64,000 nt of DNA, taken from NCBI GenBank assembly GCA_028285685.1, contig JANQOR010000026.1:93520-157519 (forward strand). Direction: 5' to 3'. Origin of the DNA: Cyclobacteriaceae bacterium. Its GTDB lineage: Bacteria; Bacteroidota; Bacteroidia; Cytophagales; Cyclobacteriaceae. The notes under the pieces are model-generated. The model was not told where the DNA came from. It ran no database searches and saw nothing but the letters and a program-made list of their open reading frames with translations. Below, piece by piece: positions 24,632 through 33,082 of this stretch. Both the position numbers and the translations under genes were made by a program. Position 1 is the stretch's first letter; every line of letters starts with the position of its first letter.

Positions 24632-25408
24632 ATGAGCGCAGAAAGGCTTTCTTATAAAAAAATAGGAGGTGGAAACAAAATATTATTTGCTTTTCATGGA
24701 TTTGGTCAGGATAAAAATTTTTTTGATTCCTGGGAAGAAAAGCTGGGACAGATCTACACGATCTATTCTTTTGACCTCTTTTATCACGGTGAAAGTGTAA
24801 GACCGAACAAAAAATTAACCAAGCGAGAGTGGATGGAGCATGTCGAGAAAATTATCCAGCAAGAGCACATCCGGGAGTTTACCTTGCTTGGATATAGTCT
24901 TGGCGGACGATTTGCAGTTGCCACCGCACTTTCCTTTCCCACCATCACGGAAGAAGTTATTCTTATCGCTCCCGACGGAGTTTACCTGACCATCTGGTTC
25001 AAGCTAGCCACTACGCCAATTATTCGACAAGCATTTAAGTACATGATGCTTAACCCCGATAAACTGGAGAAATGGATCAGATTCAATGAGCGAACCAGAA
25101 TTGTCAATAAGTACATTGGTGACTTTATCCGAAAGGAACTCGGAACACCCGAAAACAGAAAGCGTGTCTACATTTCGTGGAACTATTTCGAAACGCTTGG
25201 GTACAAAAGGGGCAGGCTTATTGCAGAGTTCCAAAGACATGATTTTAAACGTCGGATTATTTTGGGATCAAAGGACTATGTAATCAAGCCGGAGCACATA
25301 CTTCCTATCATCGAAAAAATGGGAAAATTCGAAGTAAATGTTCTGGAGAAGAAACATCACCAACTGCTTGATGCTGAGGTGTCAGACCTTTTGGTTGGGA
25401 AATATTAA
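24632..25408 (+). CDS. Alpha/beta-hydrolase
   Basis: 258 residues without signal peptide. Alpha/beta-hydrolase fold features: FAFHGFGQD oxyanion motif near 19-27, nucleophile elbow GYSLGG with Ser89, probable acid in GSKDYV near 216 and probable catalytic His in EKKHHQLLD near 244. Family members cleave esters, amides or C-C bonds; the substrate cannot be told. A gene for a TlpA-like thioredoxin follows after 9 bp on the same strand, suggesting co-transcription. Divergent from the tetR operon. Confidence 0.85.
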   Translation: MSAERLSYKKIGGGNKILFAFHGFGQDKNFFDSWEEKLGQIYTIYSFDLFYHGESVRPNKKLTKREWMEHVEKIIQQEHIREFTLLGYSLGGRFAVATALSFPTITEEVILIAPDGVYLTIWFKLATTPIIRQAFKYMMLNPDKLEKWIRFNERTRIVNKYIGDFIRKELGTPENRKRVYISWNYFETLGYKRGRLIAEFQRHDFKRRIILGSKDYVIKPEHILPIIEKMGKFEVNVLEKKHHQLLDAEVSDLLVGKY

Positions 25409-25417
25409 CTTACTGAT

Positions 25418-25951
25418 ATGAAATACTGCTTACTACTTCTTCTTGTCTTCAGCTCGTCAATTTGTATTGGACAGCATGAAAGATCTAAAGAGGAACTCAA
25501 GAGAATCGCTCAAGACAAGAAGTCCGTCTTCAACATGAAGGGCACAAAATTCCCAGACTTTAGTCTCACAACATTGGATGGTGAGACTATATCTAGTGAG
25601 AACACCAAAGGAAAAATCGTTCTGTTTAATTTTTGGTTCACAACCTGCAAGCCTTGTATTATCGAAATGCCCGAGCTAAACGAGATGGTAAAAGAACTTG
25701 AGTCTGAAGATGTTGTTTTTGTAGCTCCTTCCCTGAGCACCACAGCCGAAATTGAAAAATTCTTGAAACGATTTGCCTTTGACTATCAGATAGTGCCAGA
25801 CGTGAAGGACTTTATCTATGGATACGATATTCACTCCTTCCCTACCCATTTTGTAATTGACCAGGAAGGTGTTATTGATAAGGTTCTGATCGGGTATTCA
25901 ACCATGACTGTAGGGGCACTTAAAAGAGCTACGAAAAAGCTATTAAAATAG
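25418..25951 (+). CDS. TlpA-family periplasmic thiol-disulfide oxidoreductase
   Basis: 177 residues. Signal peptide MKYCLLLLLVFSSSICIGQ, then a thioredoxin fold of the TlpA/ResA type: FPDFSLTTLDGETIS, KIVLFNFWFTTCKPC with the redox pair Cys77-Cys80, and the cis-proline region HSFPTHFVID. Such proteins reduce disulfides of cytochrome c or other envelope proteins. The end of the gene includes a short hairpin (AAGCTATT/AATAGCTT, 25937-25954) without a T run. It sits 9 bp after the hydrolase gene. Confidence 0.88.
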   Translation: MKYCLLLLLVFSSSICIGQHERSKEELKRIAQDKKSVFNMKGTKFPDFSLTTLDGETISSENTKGKIVLFNFWFTTCKPCIIEMPELNEMVKELESEDVVFVAPSLSTTAEIEKFLKRFAFDYQIVPDVKDFIYGYDIHSFPTHFVIDQEGVIDKVLIGYSTMTVGALKRATKKLLK

Positions 25952-25976
25952 CTTACCATATCCCTTGTTAAATTCT

Positions 25977-25984
25977 TACTTTTG
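25977..25984 (+). promoter_or_regulatory. Bacteroidota-type -7 box for purL
   Basis: TACTTTTG, an exact TAnnTTTG match, followed by GCGGC. Transcription would start near 25990, giving a leader of about 40 nt before the purL ATG at 26031. Confidence 0.55.
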
Positions 25985-26030
25985 CGGCTTTAAAGCAGTC
26001 AATTTTTTCAACGCTTAAAGACGCTTCTTA

Positions 26031-29000
26031 ATGATCCACTTCTTTCGCACAAAGACAAATGAAATTATAGCAGTTGGCACCAGTGGACACCTCAAAGAAA
26101 CAGAAGTAGAAAAGCTAATATGGCTGCTGTCAGGAGCTGAACTTGTCAAGGAAATCAACATTTCGGGCGCCTTTGTTGGAGCTAGAAAAGAAATGGTGAC
26201 CCCTTGGAGCACAAACGCCACAGACATCGCACACAATGCCGGTCTATCTAGCATTTATAGAATTGAGACTTTCACCCCTTCAGCTGCCTCCAATGAACTA
26301 GATCCAATGTTGCAGCAACGATATAACGGACTAGACCAAACCATATTCAATCTAGATCTTGTTCCAGCTGAAATTGAGCACATCGAGGATATTGAGGGTT
26401 ATAGCAAGAAAGAGGGGCTGGCGCTCAGCAAAGAGGAGGTAGCGTATCTGGAAGCTGTGGTAGAGGAAATTGGAAGGCCTTTAACTGACACCGAGGTTTT
26501 TGGTTTCTCGCAAATCAACTCAGAACATTGCCGACATAAAATATTCAATGGCACATTCATTATAGATGGCGAGGAACAGGATTTTTCCCTTTTTCAATGG
26601 ATTAAGAAAACTTCCAAGGAGAACCCTAATTACCTTGTTTCGGCCTATAAGGACAACGTGGCATTTGTAGAAGGACCGGTTGTGGAACAATTTGCCCCTG
26701 AAAGCCAGGACAAGCCTGATTGGTTCGAAACCAGGGACTTCGAATCAGTCATATCCTTAAAAGCCGAAACGCATAATTTTCCAACTACGGTAGAGCCTTT
26801 TAATGGTGCCGCCACCGGTTCCGGAGGTGAGATACGGGATCGAATGGCCGGCGGTCAGGGCAGCATTCCGCTTGCTGGGACTGCTGTTTATATGACTTCC
26901 TATTCTCGTTTAGAAGATGGAAGACGTTGGGAAAAGACTCCACGGAAATGGTTGTATCAGACGCCGCAAGAAATTCTCACCAAAGCTTCCAACGGAGCCA
27001 GTGACTATGGAAACAAGTTTGGTCAGCCTCTCATATGTGGTAGTGTTCTCACCTTTGAACACGAGGAAGCAGCTAAGAAATTTGGGTATGACAAAGTGAT
27101 TATGCTCGCTGGTGGAATTGGGTATGGGAAGAAAAAGGAAGCCTTGAAAAAGCAGGTGACCGCCGGAGAAAAAATTGTAGTGATGGGTGGTGATAACTAC
27201 CGTATTGGAATGGGTGGTGGGGCAGTTTCTTCAGTGGACACAGGAGCTTTCGAGCAATCGCTGGAATTGAATGCAGTCCAAAGGTCGAATCCGGAGATGC
27301 AAAAAAGGGTGGCAAACGCTGTTCGCGCCATGGTAGAGTTAGACGAGAACACAATTACCTCCATTCACGATCATGGTGCAGGTGGCCATCTGAATTGTCT
27401 ATCTGAGCTAGTGGAGGAGAATGGAGGCTCGATCGACCTCACCAAACTACCCGTTGGCGATGAATCCCTTTCCGATAAAGAAATCCTCGGAAATGAATCT
27501 CAGGAAAGAATGGGCTTAGTTATAGGAGCGGAAGATTCAAAGTACTTAAAACGAGTTGCTGATCGTGAGCGAGCTCCTTACTACGAGGTGGGCGTGACAA
27601 GTGATAATCATGAGCTGAAATTCGATAAGAATGGAGCCTCCTCTCCTTTCGAACTTCGACTCGAGCATTTATTTGGCTCGTCTCCGAAAACTGTCTTAGA
27701 AGATCGGACCATGGAACCAAGCTTCTCCGACCTTGAATATTCTGAAGGTAACATTCTAGAATACCTGGATACCGTGCTTCAATTGGAGGCAGTGGCCTGC
27801 AAAGACTGGCTCACAAGCAAGGTTGACAGATGTGTTACAGGTAGAGTGGCTACGCAACAAACATGTGGTGAGCTCCAACTTCCGCTAAACAACGTGGCAG
27901 TTATGGCTCTTGACTTCAAATCAAATAAAGGCATTGCTACCTCAATCGGACACGCTCCCGTCCCGGGCCTTATCGATCCAGCTGTGGGGTCTCGACTTTC
28001 CATCACAGAGGCATTAGCGAATCTTCTATGGGCACCTTTGACACACGGGTTGAAAGGGGTTTCCTTGAGTGCAAATTGGATGTGGCCTGCAAAAAATGAC
28101 GGGGAGAATGCAAGGTTGTATCAGGGTGTTAAAGCCATCAGCGATTTTGCCTGTGAACTTGGAATCAATGTGCCGACAGGTAAAGATTCCATGTCGATGA
28201 CACAGAAATATCCTGACGGGGAAAAAGTCTTTGCTCCAGGAACGGTTATCATCAGCGCTGTTGCTGAAGTCTCAGACATTAATAAGACGGTTAGTCCAGA
28301 TATTGACTACACCAAAAGTGATTCGAAGCTACTGTACATCGATTTTTCAGGATCTGACTTTGCTTTGGGTGGCTCTTCTTTCGCTCAAACCCAGTCCAAA
28401 ATTGGTAAGGCCGCTCCTGATTCAAATGCACCCTTAATAGTGAATGTATTTGAGTCTGTTCAGCAACTAGTAAATCAAGAATTAATTCTTGCAGGACATG
28501 ACGTTTCAGCTGGTGGGCTGATCACTACACTGCTTGAGATGAACTTTCCCAATAGCCATGGAGGATTGTCAGTAGACCTCTCAGCAATCGAAGAGGAGGA
28601 TATCATCAAGATTTTATTTTCAGAAAAACCTGCACTTGTCATCCAGGTGGAAGATGACCAAGCGTTGGATTTGCTTCAGGAAAATGGAATATCGTTTGCT
28701 GAGATTGGGAAGATATCCGATGAACGAACATTAGCGATCAGAAATGGTGACAGGTCACAATCTTTTGATATTGAAAAATGCAGAGAATCATGGTTTAAAA
28801 CCTCCTATCTGCTTGATCGAAAACAGACAATTAGTGAACTAGCAGATCTAAGAAAGACGAACCGGTTCAATCAGCCACTATCCTACGCTTTCCCTGAATC
28901 TTTTGACGGGAAAGCATCGACCTATGGTTTGGACTTTAATCGAAAGAGCAAGTCAGGAATCAAAGCGGCCATTATCCGAGAACAGGGTGTGAATAGTGAT

Positions 29001-29711
29001 CGTGAGATGGCGTACGCACTTTGGCTGGCAGGTTTCGACGTGAAGGATGTCCATATGACCGATCTAATTTCAGGAAGAGAAGATCTAAGTGAGATGAATA
29101 TGATTGTCTTTGTTGGTGGATTTTCCAATTCCGACGTGCTTGGGTCAGCGAAGGGATGGGCAGGCTCCTTCCTTTTCAACGAAAAAGCAAAGTCAGCGCT
29201 TGATCGTTTTTATGCTAGAGAAGATACTTTGAGCCTTGGGGTTTGCAACGGATGCCAACTAATGATGGAGTTGAACCTGCTCTATCCAGAACTTGGTGAC
29301 AGTCATCCAAAAATGCACCACAACACTTCTGGTAAGTTTGAATGTGCCTTTGTGAATGTCGAAATCCAGAAAACCACCTCAGTAATGCTTCAGACCATGA
29401 TTGGTTCAAGGTTGGGTGTTTGGTTGGCACATGCTGAGGGAAGGTTTATCCTGGGGAATGAAGCGGACTACTCTATCTCCGCCAAGTTTTCATTTGATCA
29501 ATTTCCTGGAAATCCTAACGGTAGTGATTTTGCTACTGCAGCACTCTCCTCAAAAGATGGAAGACATCTGGCTATCATGCCACATTTGGAGCGTTCATTA
29601 TTCCCATGGAATTGGGCTTACAAGTCCGGATTAAAAGGTGCTGAAGTATCTCCATGGATGGAGCCATTTAGGAATGCCTTTGACTGGGTGAAAGAGAAGG
29701 CTTCAAGCTAA
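26031..29711 (+). CDS. purL: Phosphoribosylformylglycinamidine synthase (large, fused form)
   Basis: 1226 residues, the single-chain FGAM synthase that converts FGAR, ATP and glutamine to FGAM in purine synthesis. Domains in order: N-terminal PurS-like part, linker, two AIR-synthase-like ATP-binding halves (ETHNFPTTVEPFNGAATGSG near 247; VPTGKDSMSMTQK near 713), and a C-terminal class I glutamine amidotransferase with GVCNGCQLM (catalytic Cys near 1072) and the late PHLERSLFPWNW His-Glu pair. Length and motifs are complete. It has its own promoter and is a stand-alone gene here, not in a purine operon. Confidence 0.96.
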   Translation: MIHFFRTKTNEIIAVGTSGHLKETEVEKLIWLLSGAELVKEINISGAFVGARKEMVTPWSTNATDIAHNAGLSSIYRIETFTPSAASNELDPMLQQRYNGLDQTIFNLDLVPAEIEHIEDIEGYSKKEGLALSKEEVAYLEAVVEEIGRPLTDTEVFGFSQINSEHCRHKIFNGTFIIDGEEQDFSLFQWIKKTSKENPNYLVSAYKDNVAFVEGPVVEQFAPESQDKPDWFETRDFESVISLKAETHNFPTTVEPFNGAATGSGGEIRDRMAGGQGSIPLAGTAVYMTSYSRLEDGRRWEKTPRKWLYQTPQEILTKASNGASDYGNKFGQPLICGSVLTFEHEEAAKKFGYDKVIMLAGGIGYGKKKEALKKQVTAGEKIVVMGGDNYRIGMGGGAVSSVDTGAFEQSLELNAVQRSNPEMQKRVANAVRAMVELDENTITSIHDHGAGGHLNCLSELVEENGGSIDLTKLPVGDESLSDKEILGNESQERMGLVIGAEDSKYLKRVADRERAPYYEVGVTSDNHELKFDKNGASSPFELRLEHLFGSSPKTVLEDRTMEPSFSDLEYSEGNILEYLDTVLQLEAVACKDWLTSKVDRCVTGRVATQQTCGELQLPLNNVAVMALDFKSNKGIATSIGHAPVPGLIDPAVGSRLSITEALANLLWAPLTHGLKGVSLSANWMWPAKNDGENARLYQGVKAISDFACELGINVPTGKDSMSMTQKYPDGEKVFAPGTVIISAVAEVSDINKTVSPDIDYTKSDSKLLYIDFSGSDFALGGSSFAQTQSKIGKAAPDSNAPLIVNVFESVQQLVNQELILAGHDVSAGGLITTLLEMNFPNSHGGLSVDLSAIEEEDIIKILFSEKPALVIQVEDDQALDLLQENGISFAEIGKISDERTLAIRNGDRSQSFDIEKCRESWFKTSYLLDRKQTISELADLRKTNRFNQPLSYAFPESFDGKASTYGLDFNRKSKSGIKAAIIREQGVNSDREMAYALWLAGFDVKDVHMTDLISGREDLSEMNMIVFVGGFSNSDVLGSAKGWAGSFLFNEKAKSALDRFYAREDTLSLGVCNGCQLMMELNLLYPELGDSHPKMHHNTSGKFECAFVNVEIQKTTSVMLQTMIGSRLGVWLAHAEGRFILGNEADYSISAKFSFDQFPGNPNGSDFATAALSSKDGRHLAIMPHLERSLFPWNWAYKSGLKGAEVSPWMEPFRNAFDWVKEKASS

Positions 29712-29712
29712 C

Positions 29713-30939
29713 TCAATCAATTTTCTTTTTCGCTTCAACCTCCGTTGAAATTTTCCGCTCAGTTTCATTTGGAACTAAATAATTGAAGCTGTTCCAGTAC
29801 TTCTGGTCACTATTGAATTTACGATAGTAAAACTCTTCTCCTCTTCGAAATGCTATCCCCTGTTGCGTAAACTCGCGATCTTTCGAATAGTCAGTGGTGT
29901 AATAAAAAGATCTGGTTTGAAATGCTTGATTCTTGCTCATTTTAATCCAGTAAAACATGCTTCTTTTTTTAAGCCAGTCACCAATGTAGATACTCGAGTT
30001 AAGAAGCCATTTACCGTTTTCATCCTCCATGTATTGTTCGATCCAGGTATGACGGACCCATTTCCATCGGTCAAAAGGACTGCCGTCACCATGCGTTTTG
30101 GTTCCTTCCATTCTAACAAATGCATATGATTCCAGATCAATTATCAGCCTGCCATAAATAGGTTTCTTTTTCGAATCGGTAAATGAAATAATGGCCACTT
30201 GCTTACCATTGAACGTCGAATATCCCTCGATTTCATAGGTATAGTTTTTAAAATGGGAAGGGTAAATCGGATTTATGGGATCGTTGATTGAGTTCTTAAG
30301 GCAACGATATGCTCCACCTGTTCTAAAATCCAACTTATGATCTTCTAGCTCTGGGAAATCTCTTTTTTTGTCTGCCAGGTGAATGATCTTGATTCTGGCA
30401 TCGGCATCCGATCCTTCTCCAGGAATTTTCGCCTGAATGATTGCCTCAGCAATGTAGAGTGGTTTTCCTTTCGTACTTTCTGTTTCCTTAAAGTATCCGG
30501 TTAATAAGTGTTCCTCTAACCAATAATTTTCTGATATCCTCGAAAAAGCTTCAGCGATCAATTCTTGTGGAGTCGCTCTTCTCGTTTCTACAGAAACATC
30601 CCTAAGTTCAACAACGCTCGGCGTTAATGAAACTGAAAGCTCCTCACCTATCTTGTCAGCACTCCACTCCACCGTGTCTGTCTGATAGCCCATAGATGAT
30701 ATCTTTATTTGTATCTTTTGAGTCACGCTGGCTTTCAAGACAAATATTCCGTTTTCATTGCTAACTGTCCCTTGATTAGTGCCGATGATAGTAAGGTGAG
30801 CAAATGCCAAAGGCTCGCCACTTTCAGCGCTTCTCAAACTCCCTCCAATTGAATGTGTCTGAGCTATAAGAATAAACTGTCCCGATGAAAATATGATAAA
30901 AAAAAATGCCCTGATCTTTTTTATAAATGCGCTAGTCAT
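29713..30939 (-). CDS. Carboxypeptidase-regulatory-like domain protein, envelope-associated
   Basis: 408 residues. Hydrophobic N-terminal signal (IRAFFFIIFSSGQFILIAQ), then a CarboxypepD_reg-like beta-sandwich (GGSLRSAESGEPLAFAHLT, GTVSNENGIFVL, SSMGYQTDTVEW), then a conserved-looking mainly beta domain of about 290 residues (GYFKETESTKGKPLYIAEA, YGRLIIDLESYAFVRME). The build resembles the N-terminal regulatory domain of TonB-receptor-like or DUF5686-type Bacteroidota proteins, but there is no barrel. Function unknown. It ends one base from the convergent purL stop. Confidence 0.7.
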   Translation of the reverse strand: MTSAFIKKIRAFFFIIFSSGQFILIAQTHSIGGSLRSAESGEPLAFAHLTIIGTNQGTVSNENGIFVLKASVTQKIQIKISSMGYQTDTVEWSADKIGEELSVSLTPSVVELRDVSVETRRATPQELIAEAFSRISENYWLEEHLLTGYFKETESTKGKPLYIAEAIIQAKIPGEGSDADARIKIIHLADKKRDFPELEDHKLDFRTGGAYRCLKNSINDPINPIYPSHFKNYTYEIEGYSTFNGKQVAIISFTDSKKKPIYGRLIIDLESYAFVRMEGTKTHGDGSPFDRWKWVRHTWIEQYMEDENGKWLLNSSIYIGDWLKKRSMFYWIKMSKNQAFQTRSFYYTTDYSKDREFTQQGIAFRRGEEFYYRKFNSDQKYWNSFNYLVPNETERKISTEVEAKKKID

Positions 30940-31158
30940 ATAAATGAAATCAACTACAGCACCAATCTAAAATCGTTATTGATCATTTAGAAAAATTCTA
31001 ATTCGTCAGACATCGAAATGCTATAAAATACAGTATGAAATGCCAAGTAATTAGGAGAATTATGCCTAATGGTTGATTCCAAAATCAATACCAAATTCAA
31101 CCTTGTTTGATGAATGTCTTTTTTGCACCACTAGCTTTTCATTTTGTTTTTATTCCTC

Positions 31159-31166
31159 TACTTTTG
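31159..31166 (+). promoter_or_regulatory. Bacteroidota-type -7 box for tRNA-Gln
   Basis: TACTTTTG, exact TAnnTTTG match, 10 bp before the mature tRNA 5' end, which puts the start point near 31172. A TTTTG at 31142-31146 is closer than the usual 19-21 bp for a -33 box. Confidence 0.6.
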
Positions 31167-31176
31167 CCGTCCGTTT

Positions 31177-31249
31177 TGGCCTATGGTGTAACTGGCAACA
31201 CGTCTGATTTTGGTTCAGAAGAGTCTAGGTTCGAGCCCTAGTAGGCCAA
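31177..31249 (+). tRNA. tRNA-Gln(TTG)
   Basis: A 73-nt cloverleaf: acceptor arms TGGCCTA and TAGGCCA (perfect), D-arm GTGT/ACAC, anticodon arm TCTGA-TTTTGGT-TCAGA with anticodon TTG, five-base variable loop, T-arm CTAGG-TTCGAGC-CCTAG, discriminator A. The 3' CCA is not encoded. A degenerate copy of its 3' end occurs at 31291-31312. Confidence 0.95.
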
Positions 31250-31290
31250 CAAGGTTTTGAGGGATGTTTGGACCCGACGAATGTCGGGGA

Positions 31291-31312
31291 AGCTCCAGTA
31301 AGCCAACAAAGT
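31291..31312 (+). repeat. Degenerate copy of the tRNA-Gln 3' end
   Basis: AGCTCCAGTAAGCCAACAAAGT matches the tRNA 3' region at 31234-31255 in 18 of 22 bases. (Only the first and last parts are quoted as key: AGC...CCAGTA and GCCAACAAAGT.) It follows a small perfect hairpin CCCGAC-GAAT-GTCGGG at 31273-31288. It may be a remnant of a second tRNA or of an integration event. Confidence 0.45.
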
Positions 31313-31315
31313 AAG

Positions 31316-31342
31316 ATCCCATCTCCGGATGGGATTATTTTT
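31316..31342 (+). terminator. Intrinsic terminator 7 bp before the prs start codon
   Basis: ATCCCATC, loop TCCG, GATGGGAT, then TATTTTT. It fits a strong intrinsic terminator for the tRNA-Gln transcript. As it ends six bases before the prs ATG, it also covers the place of a ribosome binding site and could act as an attenuator of prs. Confidence 0.8.
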
Positions 31343-31348
31343 AATAAG

Positions 31349-32278
31349 ATGTCGTCAGTAAAGTTATTTTCAGGTTCTGCAACGCTTCAGCTAGCGTCCG
31401 ATATTGCCCATAATTATGGCAATCCACTAGGCACCAGTGAGAAGCAGACATTTAGTGACGGAGAGCTGGGCATATATCTGACCGAATCTGTCCGTGGGTG
31501 TGATGTTTTTCTGATTCAATCTACATTGCCTCCTGCAGATAACATTCTGGAGCTGCTTTTGATGATCGATGCAGCCAAGAGGGCCAGCGCTAAGCAGGTA
31601 ACCGTCGTTGTCCCCTATTTTGGATACGCTCGTCAGGACCGGAAGGACAAGCCAAGAGTCTCGATTGCAGCTAAGCTTATGGCTAATGTTTTTACATCGG
31701 CTGGAGCAGACAGACTTGTCACTTGTGACTTGCATGCGCAACAGATACAAGGTTTCTTTGATATTCCTGTTGATCACTTAGACGGGTCAGCAATCTTCGT
31801 CCCTTACCTTAAGAGCTTAAAGCTGGAGAATCTGATTTTTGCTTCTCCTGACGTGGGAGGTACTGCACGTGCCAGAGCATATGCTAAAATGTTTGAAGTT
31901 GATATGGTCGTTTGTGATAAGCACAGAAAGCGGGCAAATGAAATTGCTTCTATGCAGGTCATTGGTGATGTGGAAGGAAAAGACGTGGTGTTAGTGGATG
32001 ACATGGTAGATACAGCCGGAACCATTAGTAAGGCATCTGTCATTATAAAGGAAAAAGGAGCAAAGTCCGTACGTGCTATCGCTACTCATGGCGTACTGTC
32101 TGGCAATGCACATGAAAATATTGAGGGATCTGCTTTGGAGGAGTTGATCATTACCGATACTATTCCTCAGGGTAAAGGTTCAAGCAAAATCAAAGTATTG
32201 ACTGTGGCTGATCTGTTCGCTAAGGCGATCCGAAAAATCCACGATCGTGAGTCAATCAGCTCACTTTTTATTGGCTAA
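31349..32278 (+). CDS. prs: Ribose-phosphate pyrophosphokinase (PRPP synthase)
   Basis: 309 residues from ATG 31349 (MSSVKLFSGSATLQLA). An upstream in-frame start at 31268 is rejected: its codons run through the tRNA tail copy and the terminator. The enzyme makes PRPP from ribose 5-phosphate and ATP, feeding nucleotide, His and Trp synthesis. Motifs: SDGELGIYLTESVRGCDVF, YFGYARQDRKDKPR (ATP/flexible loop), DLHAQQIQGFFDIPVD, and the PRPP loop VVLVDDMVDTAGT near 216. The rplY/ctc gene follows by 27 bp; prs-rplY-pth proximity is common in bacteria. Confidence 0.96.
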   Translation: MSSVKLFSGSATLQLASDIAHNYGNPLGTSEKQTFSDGELGIYLTESVRGCDVFLIQSTLPPADNILELLLMIDAAKRASAKQVTVVVPYFGYARQDRKDKPRVSIAAKLMANVFTSAGADRLVTCDLHAQQIQGFFDIPVDHLDGSAIFVPYLKSLKLENLIFASPDVGGTARARAYAKMFEVDMVVCDKHRKRANEIASMQVIGDVEGKDVVLVDDMVDTAGTISKASVIIKEKGAKSVRAIATHGVLSGNAHENIEGSALEELIITDTIPQGKGSSKIKVLTVADLFAKAIRKIHDRESISSLFIG

Positions 32279-32305
32279 TTAATTTAAATCAATTATATAT
32301 TTTTT

Positions 32306-32971
32306 ATGAAAACTGTTGAGATTATAGGGTATAAAAGAGCAAATCTTGGCAAGACTGAAGCAAAGCGCTTAAGGGAAGAAGGAATGGTACCATGCGTCGT
32401 GTATGGTGGAGATCATCAGATCCATTTCTATGCCCCGGCGATCTTGTTCAGAGATCTTGTCTATACCGACGAAGCGCACTTTGCAATGCTTACTATCGAA
32501 GGTGAGCCAGAACCATTTGAAGCGATTATGCAAGACATCCAGTTTCACCCAGTCAGTGAAATGATCATGCATATTGATTTTCTTCAGCTATTTAGAGGTA
32601 CTCCAATCAAAATGAGTATTCCAACTCGGCCAGTTGGAAACGCTCCAGGTATTCAAGCTGGTGGAAAGTTGATTAGGAAAGTTAAATTCCTTATGGTGAG
32701 ATCTTTACCTAAGAACATGCCTGAATACATTGAGGTTGATGTTTCTAACCTTGAGCTTGGACAATCCATAAAGGTAGGAGAAATCGAAACGGGGGAATGG
32801 GAAATCCTGAACAGCCCGCTTGTAACAATAGCAGGTATTGAAGTTCCTCGAGCACTGAAAGGTAAAGATGCAGAAGAGGAAGAACTTGAAGGAGAAGAAA
32901 TGGAAGAAGGAGCTGAGGCACCCGCAGAAGGTGGTGGAGATGCGGCTCCAGCAGAGGGATCTTCCGAATAG
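32306..32971 (+). CDS. rplY: 50S ribosomal protein L25 / general stress protein Ctc
   Basis: 221 residues. The L25 domain (about 5-90: ANLGKTEAKRLREEGMVPCV, VYGGDHQIHF) binds 5S rRNA; a TL5/Ctc C-terminal beta domain (about 95-180: SIPTRPVGNAPGIQAGG, PEYIEVDVSNLELGQSIKV) follows, and the tail after 180 is highly acidic with repeated Glu-rich and Ala-Pro-rich stretches, normal for the long Ctc form. It is transcribed with prs and closed by a strong terminator at 32994-33022. Confidence 0.94.
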   Translation: MKTVEIIGYKRANLGKTEAKRLREEGMVPCVVYGGDHQIHFYAPAILFRDLVYTDEAHFAMLTIEGEPEPFEAIMQDIQFHPVSEMIMHIDFLQLFRGTPIKMSIPTRPVGNAPGIQAGGKLIRKVKFLMVRSLPKNMPEYIEVDVSNLELGQSIKVGEIETGEWEILNSPLVTIAGIEVPRALKGKDAEEEELEGEEMEEGAEAPAEGGGDAAPAEGSSE

Positions 32972-32993
32972 AATATTTTCACAAATTTTTCTT

Positions 32994-33022
32994 AATCCCA
33001 CTCTTTTCGAGTGGGATTTTTT
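32994..33022 (+). terminator. Intrinsic terminator after rplY
   Basis: AATCCCACTC, loop TTTTC, GAGTGGGATT with a run of T after it; 10 perfect pairs. It lies 23 bp after the rplY stop and separates the prs-rplY unit from the MarR-GNAT operon. Confidence 0.92.
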
Positions 33023-33082
33023 ATTTATTGAACTAAAATATAATTACTTATATTATATATTATATCTTAAAGTAAGAAACGG

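Noticed and set aside
25937-25954. Terminator at the end of the TlpA-like gene
   Set aside because: Eight A/T-rich pairs with a two-base loop overlapping the stop, no T run after it; too tight to fold well.
26031-29711. purL split or frameshifted
   Set aside because: All domains are in one frame with intact glutaminase end; full-length gene.
31268-31348. N-terminal extension of prs
   Set aside because: The codons cross a tRNA-like remnant and a terminator; PRPP synthases start at MSSVKLFSG.
32653-32982. Antisense serine/proline-rich frame opposite rplY
   Set aside because: It is the complement of the acidic tail of L25/Ctc.
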